Source: DASSJT01 sp963715025
Lineage (GTDB): Bacteria; Actinomycetota; Actinomycetes; Actinomycetales; Dermatophilaceae
Reading direction: 5' to 3'
Assembly (NCBI GenBank): GCA_963715025.1
Contig: CAVQQQ010000002.1
Span: 620,001-684,000, forward strand
Length of the DNA stretch: 64,000 bases
Below the pieces are notes generated by a model. It was not told the DNA's origin. It did no database searches and saw only the letters and a program-made list of their open reading frames with translations. Made by a program: the position numbers and the translations under genes. Shown piece by piece: positions 1-9,008 of the stretch (positions within the stretch are counted from its first letter, which is position 1; each line of letters begins with the position of its first letter).

Positions 1-254
1 TAGACCGGTGTGGTCACACCGTGCTCGAGCCCTACCTGGTCGCGCACTGCGCTGACCAGGTGGTTGACCCAGGGCACCAGGTCGTGGTCGGCCCCGGAAA
101 GTCCGGCCAGGCGGAGGGTCGCGCGCTCCACGGAGACCGTGGTGTGGCTCTGGGCGATGCGCACGACGGGAGAGCCGGCCTTGAGAGCGAGGGTTCGAGC
201 GCGGCGGACCATCGCTGGATCGAGGTCCAGCACAGGAGTACTAAGCGGAGACAC
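1..254 (-). CDS. kamD: Lysine 5,6-aminomutase alpha subunit, N-terminal part (runs off the window)
   Basis: This is the first 84 codons of the alpha subunit of the adenosylcobalamin- and PLP-dependent aminomutase that moves the terminal amino group of beta-lysine (or D-lysine) to the neighbouring carbon. The N-terminus reads on the minus strand from a GTG and contains RIAQSHTTVSVERATLRLAG, a run I recognise from actinobacterial KamD. The reading frame is open to the edge, so the remaining roughly 430 residues and the beta subunit kamE should lie beyond position 1. GTG is the first possible start after an in-frame TAA (264-266); the GGAG before it is very close, so the start is not certain. 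It follows the amidohydrolase on the same strand, and the kamA and kdd genes at 7.9-10.5 kb support the identification. Confidence 0.8.
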   Translation of the reverse strand, partial: MSPLSTPVLDLDPAMVRRARTLALKAGSPVVRIAQSHTTVSVERATLRLAGLSGADHDLVPWVNHLVSAVRDQVGLEHGVTTPV

Positions 255-277
255 TCCGTGAGATTAGCAGCGGGGCC

Positions 278-319
278 AGAGGATTTTCGGCACCGGGTGG
301 CGGCCACCGGAAATCTTCT
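278..319. other. Intergenic inverted repeat upstream of kamD
   Basis: Two 13-base arms (278-290 and 307-319) are complementary except for two positions that would be G-U wobbles in a plus-strand transcript, with a 16-base loop. The repeat lies in the 96-base gap between the amidohydrolase stop and the kamD start. It could be a weak terminator, a processing hairpin or a regulatory stem; nothing in the sequence decides between these. Confidence 0.3.
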
Positions 320-350
320 GGCAACAACCCCCCGCGAGGCGACAAGACTG

Positions 351-1970
351 TCAGGAGCCGAGCGCGCCCGCGTCGAAGACCGTGCGGCCGCGGACGACAG
401 TGCGCAGGGTCGCCGGCGCTGGCGCCCCCGGGCTCAGGTCCGGGAGGCCGGGAGTGCCCGACCTTGGATCGGTGCTCCACGCCTGGATGCGGTCGTCCGG
501 GGCCTGGACCACCAGGTCGCCCACCTGCCAGACAGCGAAGGTCGCCGGCAGGCCGAGGTCGAGGTAGCCGCGCCCGTCGATGCCGGCTGCCCGCCACGCC
601 CCGCGCGTATGGGCAAGGAAGGCCGACCGGGCCGATATGCGCTGCCCGCTCTGGTGATGGTTGACGCATGCGCGGATCGCCTCCCATGGCGCGAATGGCG
701 TTACGGGAGAGTCGGATCCGAGCGCTACCGTCATTCCCTCAGCCAGCATCGTGGCGAAGGGGTTCATGCCTTCGGCTCGAGCCGGCCCCAGCCGCACGGC
801 ATACATGCCCCCTCCCCCACCCCACAGCGCGTCAAAGGCCGGCTGCACGCTGGCAGTCACCCCGAGGGCCACCAGCCGGCGCACGCCGTCGGCGGCGACC
901 ATCTCCACGTGCTCCAGTCGGTGGCGTGCGCGGCGGACCCGCTCGGCGCCGACCAGCGCAGCGGCAGCCTCGAAGCCCGCGATCGCGATGTCGACCCCTG
1001 CGTCGCCGATCACGTGGAAACCGGCCTGGATGCCGGCCAGCGAGCAGCCAGCGACATGGTCGCGCACCTGCTCGACGGTCAGGTAGGCGTTTCCGATCTG
1101 CCCCGGCGCATCCGCGTACGGCGCGCGCAGGTGAGCGGTGCGGGAACCGATCGACCCATCGATGTCGAGGTCCCCGGCCAGGCCGTGCGCCGCGTGCAGC
1201 GTGGTCAGGTCGCGGGCCTGTTGCTCGTCCGCAGCCAGCTCGGCCCAATAGCCGAGGGTCTGCGGTCCGTCGCCACGCTCACCCGCGGCGAGGACGTCGG
1301 CGAAGTCGTCCGCCGAGGACAGGTGCGGACCCCCGTTCTCGTGGAGCAGCCCGATCCCGGCGGCGGCCGCAGACCGCAGCGCCAGGTCGATGTCGTCCCG
1401 ACGCTGCGATGGGGTCACCGCCGAGGTGAACGCGTCACGGGCGGCGTGGTGGGCCTCACGCGTGACGAGGCCGTCGCCCAGCCACCCGGGCAGGCCGGCT
1501 GCACCGCTAGCGGCGGCGAGCGCCGAGGAGATGACCGCGGAGTGGCCGTCGACCCGCGGACTGTAGACGACTCCTCCGAAGGAGGCCCGGTCCAGCTCGA
1601 GGGCGGTGTGCGGGCGCGGCTCGGGCCAGCCGCCCTCGTCCCAATGGGGGGCGTAGAGCGGGCGGCCGCCGCCGGTCCGTGCGCCGGACTCGATCCGGAC
1701 GAGCACGTCGTCGCGGGTCTGCGCCGAGCCGAGGTCGATGCCGCGCAGTCCGGCACCGGTCTGGGAGAGATGGGCGTGGGCGTCGACAAACGCCGGTGTC
1801 ACCAGAGAGCCGTCGAGCTCGACGACCTCGTCGACTGAGCCGGCATGCGCCGCCGCGGCGTCGTCTCCCCCGATCCAGGCGATGGTGCCCGTGGCGTCGT
1901 CGACCACCATCGCGTTGGCGAACGGGTCGATCGGCGAATAGACGAATCCGCCGCGGTACAGGCTGGTCAC
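351..1970 (-). CDS. YtcJ-like amidohydrolase (amidohydrolase family 3)
   Basis: A metal-dependent hydrolase of the TIM-barrel amidohydrolase superfamily, about 539 residues, with the metal-binding HxH of DAHAHLSQTG near residue 65 and later DAGVDIAIAGFE, HRLEHVE and ALGSDSPVTPF segments typical of the YtcJ/family 3 group. The substrate cannot be read from the sequence; members hydrolyse amide, formamide or other C-N bonds. I chose the GTG at 1970 because TAGGG lies 9 nt upstream; a TTG at 1979 is possible but has the ribosome site directly against it. It starts 11 bases after ackA, so it probably shares the xfp-pta-ackA transcript. It could act on an amide or N-acyl intermediate of lysine breakdown, which is inference. 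Confidence 0.8.
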   Translation of the reverse strand: MTSLYRGGFVYSPIDPFANAMVVDDATGTIAWIGGDDAAAAHAGSVDEVVELDGSLVTPAFVDAHAHLSQTGAGLRGIDLGSAQTRDDVLVRIESGARTGGGRPLYAPHWDEGGWPEPRPHTALELDRASFGGVVYSPRVDGHSAVISSALAAASGAAGLPGWLGDGLVTREAHHAARDAFTSAVTPSQRRDDIDLALRSAAAAGIGLLHENGGPHLSSADDFADVLAAGERGDGPQTLGYWAELAADEQQARDLTTLHAAHGLAGDLDIDGSIGSRTAHLRAPYADAPGQIGNAYLTVEQVRDHVAGCSLAGIQAGFHVIGDAGVDIAIAGFEAAAALVGAERVRRARHRLEHVEMVAADGVRRLVALGVTASVQPAFDALWGGGGGMYAVRLGPARAEGMNPFATMLAEGMTVALGSDSPVTPFAPWEAIRACVNHHQSGQRISARSAFLAHTRGAWRAAGIDGRGYLDLGLPATFAVWQVGDLVVQAPDDRIQAWSTDPRSGTPGLPDLSPGAPAPATLRTVVRGRTVFDAGALGS

Positions 1971-1981
1971 GTGCAGCAACC

Positions 1982-3187
1982 CTAGACGCCGCCCGGAGCC
2001 CCGAGGACTTCGAGGCAGGCCCGCGCGATCTCCAGTTCCTCGTTCGTCGGGATGACGTATGCCGGAATGCGGCTCTGTGACGACGTCACCTTCCGCTCGG
2101 GGTCGCCTTGGGCGTTGGCCTCATCGTCCAGCTCCACGCCCAGCAGGCCCAGGCCCTCGACCACCGCCGCCCTCAGCTCCGGGCTGTTCTCCCCGATGCC
2201 CCCGGTGAAGACCAGCGCGTCGACCCGACCCAGCACCACGGCATACCCGCCGGTGTATTTGAGCAGACGGTGCACGGTGACCTCGAAGGCCAGCCTCGCG
2301 TCGGCGTCGCCGCCGGCACGCCGCGACTGGACCTCGCGGAAGTCGGAGTCGCCGGTAAGTCCTTTCAGGCCGCTCCTGCGGTTCAGCGCCTCGTCGTAGT
2401 CGCCCGGGTCCAGGCCTGCGGCGCGCGAGAGGTAGGCGCCCAGCGAGGGGTCGACGTCACCAGAGCGCGTTCCCATGACCAGCCCCTCGAGAGGGGAAAG
2501 GCCCATGGACGTCTCCACGCTGCGGCCGCCGCGCACGGCGCAGGCACTGGCACCGTTGCCGAGGTGGAGGAGCACGAGGTTGGTGTCCGCGGGTGGCCGC
2601 CCGAGCAGGGTGGCGGCGCGCCGCGAGACGTAGGCGAAAGAGGTGCCGTGGAACCCGTAGCGGCGCACGCCGTGCTTGTCCCGCCACTCGAGCGGCACGG
2701 CGTAGGTGTGGGCGCTCGGCGGCACGGTGTGGTGGAACGCGGTGTCGAAGACCGCCACCTGCGGGATGCGTGGGAAGGCGCGCGTGGTCGCCTCGATGCC
2801 CTTGAGGTTGGCCGGGTTGTGGAGCGGTGCGAGCGGGGCGAGCTCCTCCACTGCGTGTACCACGGAGTCGTCGATGACCACGGGCTGGCTGAACCGCTCG
2901 CCGCCGTGGACGACCCGGTGGCCGACAGCGAGCAGGGAGTCCGGGTCGAAGCCGGGGCCGTGGCGGCGCATGGCGTCCAGGGCGGCGTCGAGTGCCGCCC
3001 CGTGGTCCGGACAGGGAACGTCCTGCTCGTGGGTGCGGGAGCCGGCCGTGTGGCGCAGGTGCCCGTCGACGCCGATGCGCTCGACGATGCCGGTCGCCTG
3101 GGTGGCTCCGGCTGTCGGGTCGAGCAGCTGGTACTTCAGGGAGGACGAGCCGGCGTTGACCACCAGGACCAGGGAGGCGCCGGCCAT
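1982..3187 (-). CDS. ackA: Acetate kinase
   Basis: Makes ATP and acetate from acetyl phosphate and ADP (reversible). The protein is 401 residues, the normal size, and starts VLVVNAGSSSLKYQLLD, the ASKHA phosphate-binding N-terminus; GHRVVHGGERF, HLGNGASACAVRGG and FTGGIGENS follow in the expected order. The start ATG overlaps the pta stop (TGATG), so the two are translationally coupled. With phosphoketolase and Pta just upstream it forms an acetyl-phosphate-to-ATP module; acetyl-CoA from lysine breakdown could enter the same route through Pta. Confidence 0.96.
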   Translation of the reverse strand: MAGASLVLVVNAGSSSLKYQLLDPTAGATQATGIVERIGVDGHLRHTAGSRTHEQDVPCPDHGAALDAALDAMRRHGPGFDPDSLLAVGHRVVHGGERFSQPVVIDDSVVHAVEELAPLAPLHNPANLKGIEATTRAFPRIPQVAVFDTAFHHTVPPSAHTYAVPLEWRDKHGVRRYGFHGTSFAYVSRRAATLLGRPPADTNLVLLHLGNGASACAVRGGRSVETSMGLSPLEGLVMGTRSGDVDPSLGAYLSRAAGLDPGDYDEALNRRSGLKGLTGDSDFREVQSRRAGGDADARLAFEVTVHRLLKYTGGYAVVLGRVDALVFTGGIGENSPELRAAVVEGLGLLGVELDDEANAQGDPERKVTSSQSRIPAYVIPTNEELEIARACLEVLGAPGGV

Positions 3188-5250
3188 CACTTGCCCGCCT
3201 GGATCGCCGTGATCGCAATGGTGTTGACGATGTCGCGGACGAGGGCACCCCGGGACAGGTCGTTCACCGGGCGGTTCAGGCCCTGGAGGATGGGCCCGAT
3301 CGCGACCGCGGACGCACTGCGCTGGACCGCCTTGTAGGTGTTGTTCCCGGTGTTGAGGTCTGGGAAGACGAGCACGGTGGCGTGGCCCGCGACCGCGCTG
3401 CTGCCCAGCTTCGCCGAGGCGACGCGGGGGTCGACCGCCGCGTCGTACTGGATCGGACCCTCGACAAGGAGCTCCGGCTCGCGCTGGCGGACCAGCGCGG
3501 TCGCCGTGCGCACCTTGTCGACGTCGGCGCCGCTTCCGGACTCCCCCGTGGAGTAGGAGAGCATGGCCACCTTGGGCTGAATCCCGAACCGTCGCGCTGT
3601 GGCCGCCGAGGAGATGGCGATGTCGGCGAGCTGCTCGGCGGTCGGGTCGGGCACGACCGCGCAGTCTCCGTAGACCAGCACCCGGTCGGCGAGGCACATG
3701 AGGAAGACGCTGGAGACGACGGAGACGCCGGGTGTGGTGCGCACGATCTCGAGTGCTGGGCGGATGGTCTGGGCCGTGGTCGTCACCGACCCGGACACCA
3801 TGCCGTCCGCGAGGCCCTGGTGGACCATCATGGTCCCGAAGTACGACGGATCCACGATCAGGTCACGGGCCTGGTCAAGGGTCACGCCCTTGTGGGCCCG
3901 CAAGGCGGCGTACTCCTGTGCGAAGTCCTCGCGCCACCGGCTCTGGAGCGGGTCGACCAGCTGCGCAGCCCCCACATCGACGCCGAGCTGGGCCGCCTGG
4001 GCGCGGATCGCGTCGGGGTTGCCCAGCAGGGTCAGCCTGGCGATGCCCCGGGTGAGCACCGTGTCGGCAGCCAGCAGGATCCGGCGCTCACTGCCCTCCG
4101 GCAGCACGATGTGCGCACCGGCCGCCCGGGCCCACTCGATGAGCTGGTGCTCGAACATGAGCGGCGTGACGATGCCCTCGACGCCGGGGAGGTTCAGAGG
4201 CTCCAAGAGGGTTTCGGCGTCGATCCGCCGCTCCACGAGCGCGACCGCCGTCTCGAGCTTGCGGTGGGAGCTGGAGGTGATCCGCCCGCGTGCCCGCCCC
4301 AGCCGGGTCGCCGTTGTCATGGTCCCGGCGTCAGTGGCGACGATGGGGAGCTGCACGTCGAGGCCCTCGATGAGCCGCTCGATCTGCGGCGACAGCGGAA
4401 ACCCGCCGTTCATGACGATCCCGGACAAGGAGGGGAACGTCATGGAGCGGTGTGCCAGCAGGGCTGCCAATAGGACCTCCTCGCGGTCGCTGGGGACCAC
4501 GACCACTCCCCCCTCGATGAGCCGGTCGAGCACGTGTGGCATGGTCATGGCGGCCACGACAAAGCCCAAGCACTCCCGGCCGAGCAGCGAGGGATCGCCA
4601 TGGACCAGCCTGCCCTCACAGGCGTCGATGAGGTCGCGAACGGTGGGTGCCCGAAGCAGCGGCGTCTCGGGCAGCGCCACGCCGGGAAGCGGGCTGATCC
4701 GTCCGCCGAGGGCGTCGGCGGTCTGGTCCAGCAACGGGCCGCGCACCTGGTTGGCGACCACGCCGATGACCTGGGCGTGACTCTCCCGGGCCGCGGCGAT
4801 CGCGATCTCCGCAGTGGTGGCGACGCTCTCCGGGCCTCGGTCGAGGGCGGGAACCACGAGAAGCATCCCCGAGCCCAGGTTGGCGGCGACCCGGGCGTTG
4901 ACCGAGAACTCGGTCGGCACGGCGACGTCGGTGAAGTCCGACCCGACGACGAGGACGGTGTCGTGGTCACGGGACACGTCGTGGAACCGGTCCACGATGA
5001 CGGACATCGCCCGCTCCGGGTCCCGGTGCAGCTCATCGTAGGACACGCCACACGCCCGCTCCGGCGTCAGGCCGCCGGGCAGCTGGCCCAGCAGGACCTC
5101 GACCAGCTCGTCCCGCTGCGGCGAGGTCACGATCGGACGGAACACACCGACCCGCCCTGCCCTGCGGCTGAGCTGGTCCAGGATCCCTATGGCGACGGCG
5201 GACTTGCCCGACTGGGCCTCGGTGCCGGCGAGGTAGACGCTCCGGGTCAC
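3187..5250 (-). CDS. pta: Phosphate acetyltransferase, long form
   Basis: Interconverts acetyl-CoA plus phosphate with acetyl phosphate plus CoA. The 687-residue protein is the long, multidomain type: an N-terminal P-loop domain (GTEAQSGKSAVA near residue 10), a DRTGG-type regulatory domain in the middle and the catalytic PTA/PTB domain from about residue 360 to the end (MVSGSVTTTAQTIRPALEI, FPDLNTGNNTYKAVQR). The GTG start at 5250 is chosen because GGAGGT lies 9 nt upstream; the open frame extends further but without homologous sequence. It sits 49 bases after xfp and is coupled to ackA. The N-terminal domain is known in the family for allosteric control of activity. Confidence 0.95.
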   Translation of the reverse strand: MTRSVYLAGTEAQSGKSAVAIGILDQLSRRAGRVGVFRPIVTSPQRDELVEVLLGQLPGGLTPERACGVSYDELHRDPERAMSVIVDRFHDVSRDHDTVLVVGSDFTDVAVPTEFSVNARVAANLGSGMLLVVPALDRGPESVATTAEIAIAAARESHAQVIGVVANQVRGPLLDQTADALGGRISPLPGVALPETPLLRAPTVRDLIDACEGRLVHGDPSLLGRECLGFVVAAMTMPHVLDRLIEGGVVVVPSDREEVLLAALLAHRSMTFPSLSGIVMNGGFPLSPQIERLIEGLDVQLPIVATDAGTMTTATRLGRARGRITSSSHRKLETAVALVERRIDAETLLEPLNLPGVEGIVTPLMFEHQLIEWARAAGAHIVLPEGSERRILLAADTVLTRGIARLTLLGNPDAIRAQAAQLGVDVGAAQLVDPLQSRWREDFAQEYAALRAHKGVTLDQARDLIVDPSYFGTMMVHQGLADGMVSGSVTTTAQTIRPALEIVRTTPGVSVVSSVFLMCLADRVLVYGDCAVVPDPTAEQLADIAISSAATARRFGIQPKVAMLSYSTGESGSGADVDKVRTATALVRQREPELLVEGPIQYDAAVDPRVASAKLGSSAVAGHATVLVFPDLNTGNNTYKAVQRSASAVAIGPILQGLNRPVNDLSRGALVRDIVNTIAITAIQAGK

Positions 5251-5299
5251 CTGTGAGTCACCTCCGGCGCCCTCCGGATCGCGACGCCGAGCGATGGCC

Positions 5300-7693
5300 T
5301 CATGCGCTCCGCCAGGTCCAGTTGGCGACATCGGGCAGGTCCTCGAAGTGCTCCCGGACATACCCCTCGTGCTCGGCGAGCCGTTGGTCGCAGAGGTCCC
5401 TGAGCTCGCGCCAGCCCGGCGGGCGGTTGTGTGCCCGGCGCAGCACCTCCTTGGCCAGGTGGAACCGGCTCATCCGGTTGAGCACCACCATGTCGAACGG
5501 GGTCGTGGTGGTTCCCTGCTCGCTGAAGCCGCGGACATGGAACCGCCCCGGGTCGGTGCGTCCGTGGATCAGCTGGTGGATCGCGCGCGGGTAGCCGTGG
5601 AAGGCGAACACGACGTGCCGGTCGGCGGTGAACAGGTCTTCGAAGTGACTGTCCGAGAAGCCGTTCGGGTGGTCGTTCTCCGGGTAGAGGGTCATCAGGT
5701 CGATGACGTTGAGGAAGCGGATCCTCAGGTCGGGCACGTGGTCACGCAGCAGTTCGGCCGCCGCGAGCGCCTCCTGGGTGGGCACGTCCCCGGCGCAGGC
5801 CAGCACGATGTCGGGCTCCTCGTCTGGAGGGCACGTGCTCGCCCAGTCCCAGATCGACACCCCCGCCGAGCAGGCGATCGCCGCCTCATCCAGGGTGAGG
5901 TACTGGAGGTGCTTCTGCTTGTCGACGACGATGAGATTGACGTGGTCGGTGCCGCGCAGGCAGTGGTCGGCGATCCACACGGCGGTGTTGGCGTCCGGCG
6001 GCAGCCACACCCTGACCACCCCGGGGGCGAGTGGCAGCAGGCAGTCGATCAGGCCGGGCCCCTGGTGGGAGAAGCCGTTGTGGTCGTTGCGCCAGCACGT
6101 CGAGGTGAGCAGGACGTTCAGCGACGACACCGAGGCCCGCCACGGGAGGGTCTGTGCGTGCTGCAGCCACTTCACGTGCTGGACCGCCATGGAGGCCGAG
6201 ACCATGGCGAACGCCTCGTAGGTGGCGAACATCCCGTGCCGCCCGCTCAGCAGGTAGCCCTCGAGCCAGCCCTGGCAGAGGTGCTCGCTCAGCACCTCCA
6301 TGACCCGCCCGTCCGGGCCCAGCTTGTCGTCTGTCGCCTTCAGGGGTCCCATGAAGCACCGGTCAGTCACCTCGAACACCGACTGGAGCCGGTTGCTCGC
6401 CGTCTCATCGGGTGAGAACAGACGGAAACTGCCGCCGCCATCCGGCCTCGTGGTCGCGGCATACAGATCCCGCAGCAGGTCGCCCGTGCTCCTGGTGTTC
6501 TCGAACGAAACCTGGCCGGGGGTCCGTAGGGGCACCTCGTAGGTCTCGAGCGCGGGCATGGGCAGCTCGGTCCGGACCCGTCCTCCGTTGGCGAACGGGG
6601 TGGCTGACATCCGCCGGTCACCCTTGGGCGCCAGGTCGCGTAGCTCGGGCACGAGCCGGCCGTCCTCGTCGAACAGCTCCTCGGGACGGTACGACCGCAT
6701 CCAGGCCTCGAGCATGCGCAGGTGCTCGGGGTTGTCGGCCAGCCCGGACAGCGGCACCTGGTGGCTGAGGTTGGTGCCCTGCACCTGCTTCCCGTCGACG
6801 ACGTCAGGACCGGTCCACCCCTTGGGCGTGCGGAGCACGATCGCCGGCCACTCGTGGCACCGGGCCTCGCTGGGCCCGTCCGCGGCGCGCGCGCTCGTCT
6901 GGAGCGCACGGATGCGCCCATGCGCTTCGCTGAGCGCAGCGTAGAACCGCGGAAAGACGTCGGCGGGGTCGTCGCCGGAGACGGTCACGGGATCCCAGCC
7001 CTGGCTGCGGAGATACGCCTCCACGTCGTCGTCCGCCGTGCGGCCGAGGACGGTGGGTCCGGCGATCTTGTAGCCGTTGAGGTGCAGGATCGGCAGCACC
7101 GCTCCGTCCCTGCGCGGGTTGAGAAAGTTCGGCAGCCGCCACGACGCTGACAGCGGGCCGGTCTCCGCCTCGCCGTCACCGACGACGCACGCCACCGTGA
7201 GGTCGGGGTGGTCGAACGCGGCGCCCGCGGCGTGCACGAGCGCGTAGCCGAGCTCGCCGCCCTCGTGGATGCTGCCCGGCGTCTGCACGCTGACATGGCT
7301 CGGGACGCCGCCGGGCGTCGAGAACTGGCGGAAGAGGGCCCGAACGCCCTCGGCGTCGTCCCCGATGTGCGGGTAGACCTCGCTGTAGGTGCCCTCGAGC
7401 CAAGCCGCAGCGACCAGGGCCGGGCCTCCGTGGCCCGGCCCGGTGATGTACAGCCAGTCGGTGTCGGTCTCCCGGATCAGCCGGTTGACGAGGGCGTAGA
7501 TCATGGACAGGCCGGGGCTGGTTCCCCAGTGGCCCAGCAGCCGCGGCTTGATGTGCTCCAGCCGCAGGTGCTTCTTCAGGAGGGCGTTCTCCCGCAGGTA
7601 GATCTGCCCGACGGTGAGGTAGTTGGCCGCTGCCCACCACCTGAGGTCCTCATGCAGGGCGTCGGCGTCGTAAGACACGGGTGTCTCTGGCAT
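5300..7693 (-). CDS. xfp: Xylulose-5-phosphate/fructose-6-phosphate phosphoketolase
   Basis: A thiamine-diphosphate enzyme that splits xylulose 5-phosphate (and often fructose 6-phosphate) with phosphate into acetyl phosphate and an aldose phosphate. It has 797 residues, the family's usual length. Diagnostic segments include HWGTSPGLSMIYALVNRLI, GPGHGGPALV, CVVGDGEAETGPLSASW, TPKGWTGPD and FSEQGTTTTPFDM. I place the start at the ATG at 7693, with GGAG 8 nt upstream, rather than the GTG three codons earlier. It is the first gene of the xfp-pta-ackA-amidohydrolase run. The 174-base gap to kdd holds a repeat array, so xfp may have its own promoter, although I could not identify one. Confidence 0.95.
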   Translation of the reverse strand: MPETPVSYDADALHEDLRWWAAANYLTVGQIYLRENALLKKHLRLEHIKPRLLGHWGTSPGLSMIYALVNRLIRETDTDWLYITGPGHGGPALVAAAWLEGTYSEVYPHIGDDAEGVRALFRQFSTPGGVPSHVSVQTPGSIHEGGELGYALVHAAGAAFDHPDLTVACVVGDGEAETGPLSASWRLPNFLNPRRDGAVLPILHLNGYKIAGPTVLGRTADDDVEAYLRSQGWDPVTVSGDDPADVFPRFYAALSEAHGRIRALQTSARAADGPSEARCHEWPAIVLRTPKGWTGPDVVDGKQVQGTNLSHQVPLSGLADNPEHLRMLEAWMRSYRPEELFDEDGRLVPELRDLAPKGDRRMSATPFANGGRVRTELPMPALETYEVPLRTPGQVSFENTRSTGDLLRDLYAATTRPDGGGSFRLFSPDETASNRLQSVFEVTDRCFMGPLKATDDKLGPDGRVMEVLSEHLCQGWLEGYLLSGRHGMFATYEAFAMVSASMAVQHVKWLQHAQTLPWRASVSSLNVLLTSTCWRNDHNGFSHQGPGLIDCLLPLAPGVVRVWLPPDANTAVWIADHCLRGTDHVNLIVVDKQKHLQYLTLDEAAIACSAGVSIWDWASTCPPDEEPDIVLACAGDVPTQEALAAAELLRDHVPDLRIRFLNVIDLMTLYPENDHPNGFSDSHFEDLFTADRHVVFAFHGYPRAIHQLIHGRTDPGRFHVRGFSEQGTTTTPFDMVVLNRMSRFHLAKEVLRRAHNRPPGWRELRDLCDQRLAEHEGYVREHFEDLPDVANWTWRSA

Positions 7694-7782
7694 AGGCCCC
7701 ACTCCACCATGGTTGCGCGAATCCCTCTAGGGCATCGGCCGGGCCCGTGCCCGCACAGGCCCGGCGGGCCGACGTCACTCGG

Positions 7783-7880
7783 CCGGCGGCCAGGCTCACT
7801 CGCCCAAGGTCTGGCTCACTCGCCCACGGTCTGGCTCACCCAAGCTCTGGCTCACCCAAGCTCTGGCTCACTCGCCCAGG
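7783..7880 (-). repeat. Degenerate tandem array starting at the kdd stop codon
   Basis: Read on the minus strand, about five copies of TGGGCGAGTGAGCCAGA-like units follow one another. Two kinds are mixed: 20-base units with GGCGAGTGAG and 16-base units with GGGTGAG. The first copy contains the last codons and stop of kdd (Leu-Gly-Glu-stop), so the array is a serial duplication of the 3' end of the gene. The units are too short, too divergent and too tightly packed for a CRISPR array. Confidence 0.85.
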
Positions 7881-8932
7881 CGCGACTCGAACAGTTTCCG
7901 CACCTCGGGATGGGACCTGATCAGGTGCAGGGCGTAGTCCGCGTGGCCCGGCACGTACCCGTTGCCCACCAGCATGCGCACGTCGGCCGCAAGACCCTCA
8001 GCACCGAGCGCCGCTGCGGCGAAGTTGGTGGCCATCGAGAAGTAGATGACCGTCCCGCCCTGGGCGGTCGCCAGGATCGCCGGCTGCTCGCACCCGGGGA
8101 CGTCGACGCACACGACCGTGATGTCAGCGGGCCCCCCCGCCGCAGCCACGGCCTGGGAGAGCCCCAGCGGACTCCGCGCGTCGGCGACGACGACCTCGTC
8201 GGCCAGGCCGGTCCCCCGCAGCTGGGCCGCCTCCTGGTCGACCGGGACCACGGCCAGGCGGCGCCGTGCGCCCGCGTCCTGTGCGGCGGCGAGGGCGAGA
8301 GACCCGGACTTCCCCGCCCCGCCGAGCACGAGCACGGAGGGAGCAGATCCCCTCGCGACGTACTCCCGCACCACCCGGGCCACGAGGGCGGGAGCGCCGC
8401 AGACATCCATCACCATCAGCGCCAGTTCCGGGTCGAGGTCCTGCGGCAGCACCGCTGCGATGGAGCGGCCGAACAGGATCGCATGGCCGGCGGCAGGCAC
8501 CCGCTCAGACCGCCCGTCCCATCGCGCCAGCCCGTCGGTGATCGCCAGGGGCGTGAGCGACAGGGAGACCAGCGTGGCCACGCGGTCGCCGGCCCGCAGG
8601 CCGAGCCGGCTCTCGGACCCCACCTCGTCCACCGTGCCGATGAGCATGCCGCCCGACCCGGTCACGGGGTTCTGCATCTTGCCGCGCTCCCCGATGATGG
8701 CCAGCACCTCTGCCCGGATGGCTGACCCGTCAACCATGCCGTCTACGCCCGTGTGGGACTCGGCCAGCTGGCGGTAGGACGCGGCGTCCAGGTTGAGCGT
8801 CTCCACACGGATCCGGACCTCGTCCGGCCACAGCTCAGGGCGGTTGTCGAGGCGCAGGGCGGCCTGCGGCAGGGCGGCGCCGACGGGCTCGAGCACCCGA
8901 TGCATGCCGACAGGTGAGGACGGTGACAACAA
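7868..8932 (-). CDS. kdd: L-erythro-3,5-diaminohexanoate dehydrogenase
   Basis: Oxidatively deaminates 3,5-diaminohexanoate, the product of the two lysine aminomutases, to 5-amino-3-oxohexanoate using NAD(P). The protein is 354 residues with an N-terminal substrate region (NLDAASYRQLAESHTGVDG), GSGGMLIGTVDEVG, and a Rossmann motif VLVLGGAGKSGSLALAAA near residue 200; FSMATNFAAAALGAEG and NGYVPGHADYAL near the end are characteristic of Kdd. The start is a TTG at 8932: GGGAGA lies 7 nt upstream, and no better start fits. It is divergent from kamA across an 89-base region holding an operator-like repeat. A repeat array begins at its stop. Confidence 0.88.
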   Translation of the reverse strand: MLSPSSPVGMHRVLEPVGAALPQAALRLDNRPELWPDEVRIRVETLNLDAASYRQLAESHTGVDGMVDGSAIRAEVLAIIGERGKMQNPVTGSGGMLIGTVDEVGSESRLGLRAGDRVATLVSLSLTPLAITDGLARWDGRSERVPAAGHAILFGRSIAAVLPQDLDPELALMVMDVCGAPALVARVVREYVARGSAPSVLVLGGAGKSGSLALAAAQDAGARRRLAVVPVDQEAAQLRGTGLADEVVVADARSPLGLSQAVAAAGGPADITVVCVDVPGCEQPAILATAQGGTVIYFSMATNFAAAALGAEGLAADVRMLVGNGYVPGHADYALHLIRSHPEVRKLFESRLGE

Positions 8933-8994
8933 GACAGATTCTCCCTTGTAAAGCTACTCAAGCCGGAAATCCTGCGGCCCCGATGCAACCACAG

Positions 8995-9008
8995 CGCAAT
9001 CTATTGCG
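8995..9008. promoter_or_regulatory. Candidate operator between kdd and kamA
   Basis: CGCAAT and ATTGCG form a perfect 6-base inverted repeat around a 2-base spacer. It abuts the -10 box of kamA, so a bound protein would block RNA polymerase there and could also act on divergent kdd. The Lrp/AsnC-type regulator at 12.8-13.2 kb is a candidate ligand-sensing partner, but that link is inference. Confidence 0.5.

Noticed and set aside
21..1838. Open frame of 605 codons antisense to the amidohydrolase and kamD
   Set aside because: Codon use and composition are those of a shadow; the amidohydrolase on the other strand has a metal motif and a ribosome site.
1982..3697. Extended N-terminus for acetate kinase
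   Set aside because: The frame is open into pta, but the conserved acetate kinase N-terminus begins at 3187 and overlaps the pta stop in the normal coupling pattern.
7783..7880. CRISPR-like spacing of the repeats after kdd
   Set aside because: Units of 16-20 bases directly abut, with no spacers and no cas genes.
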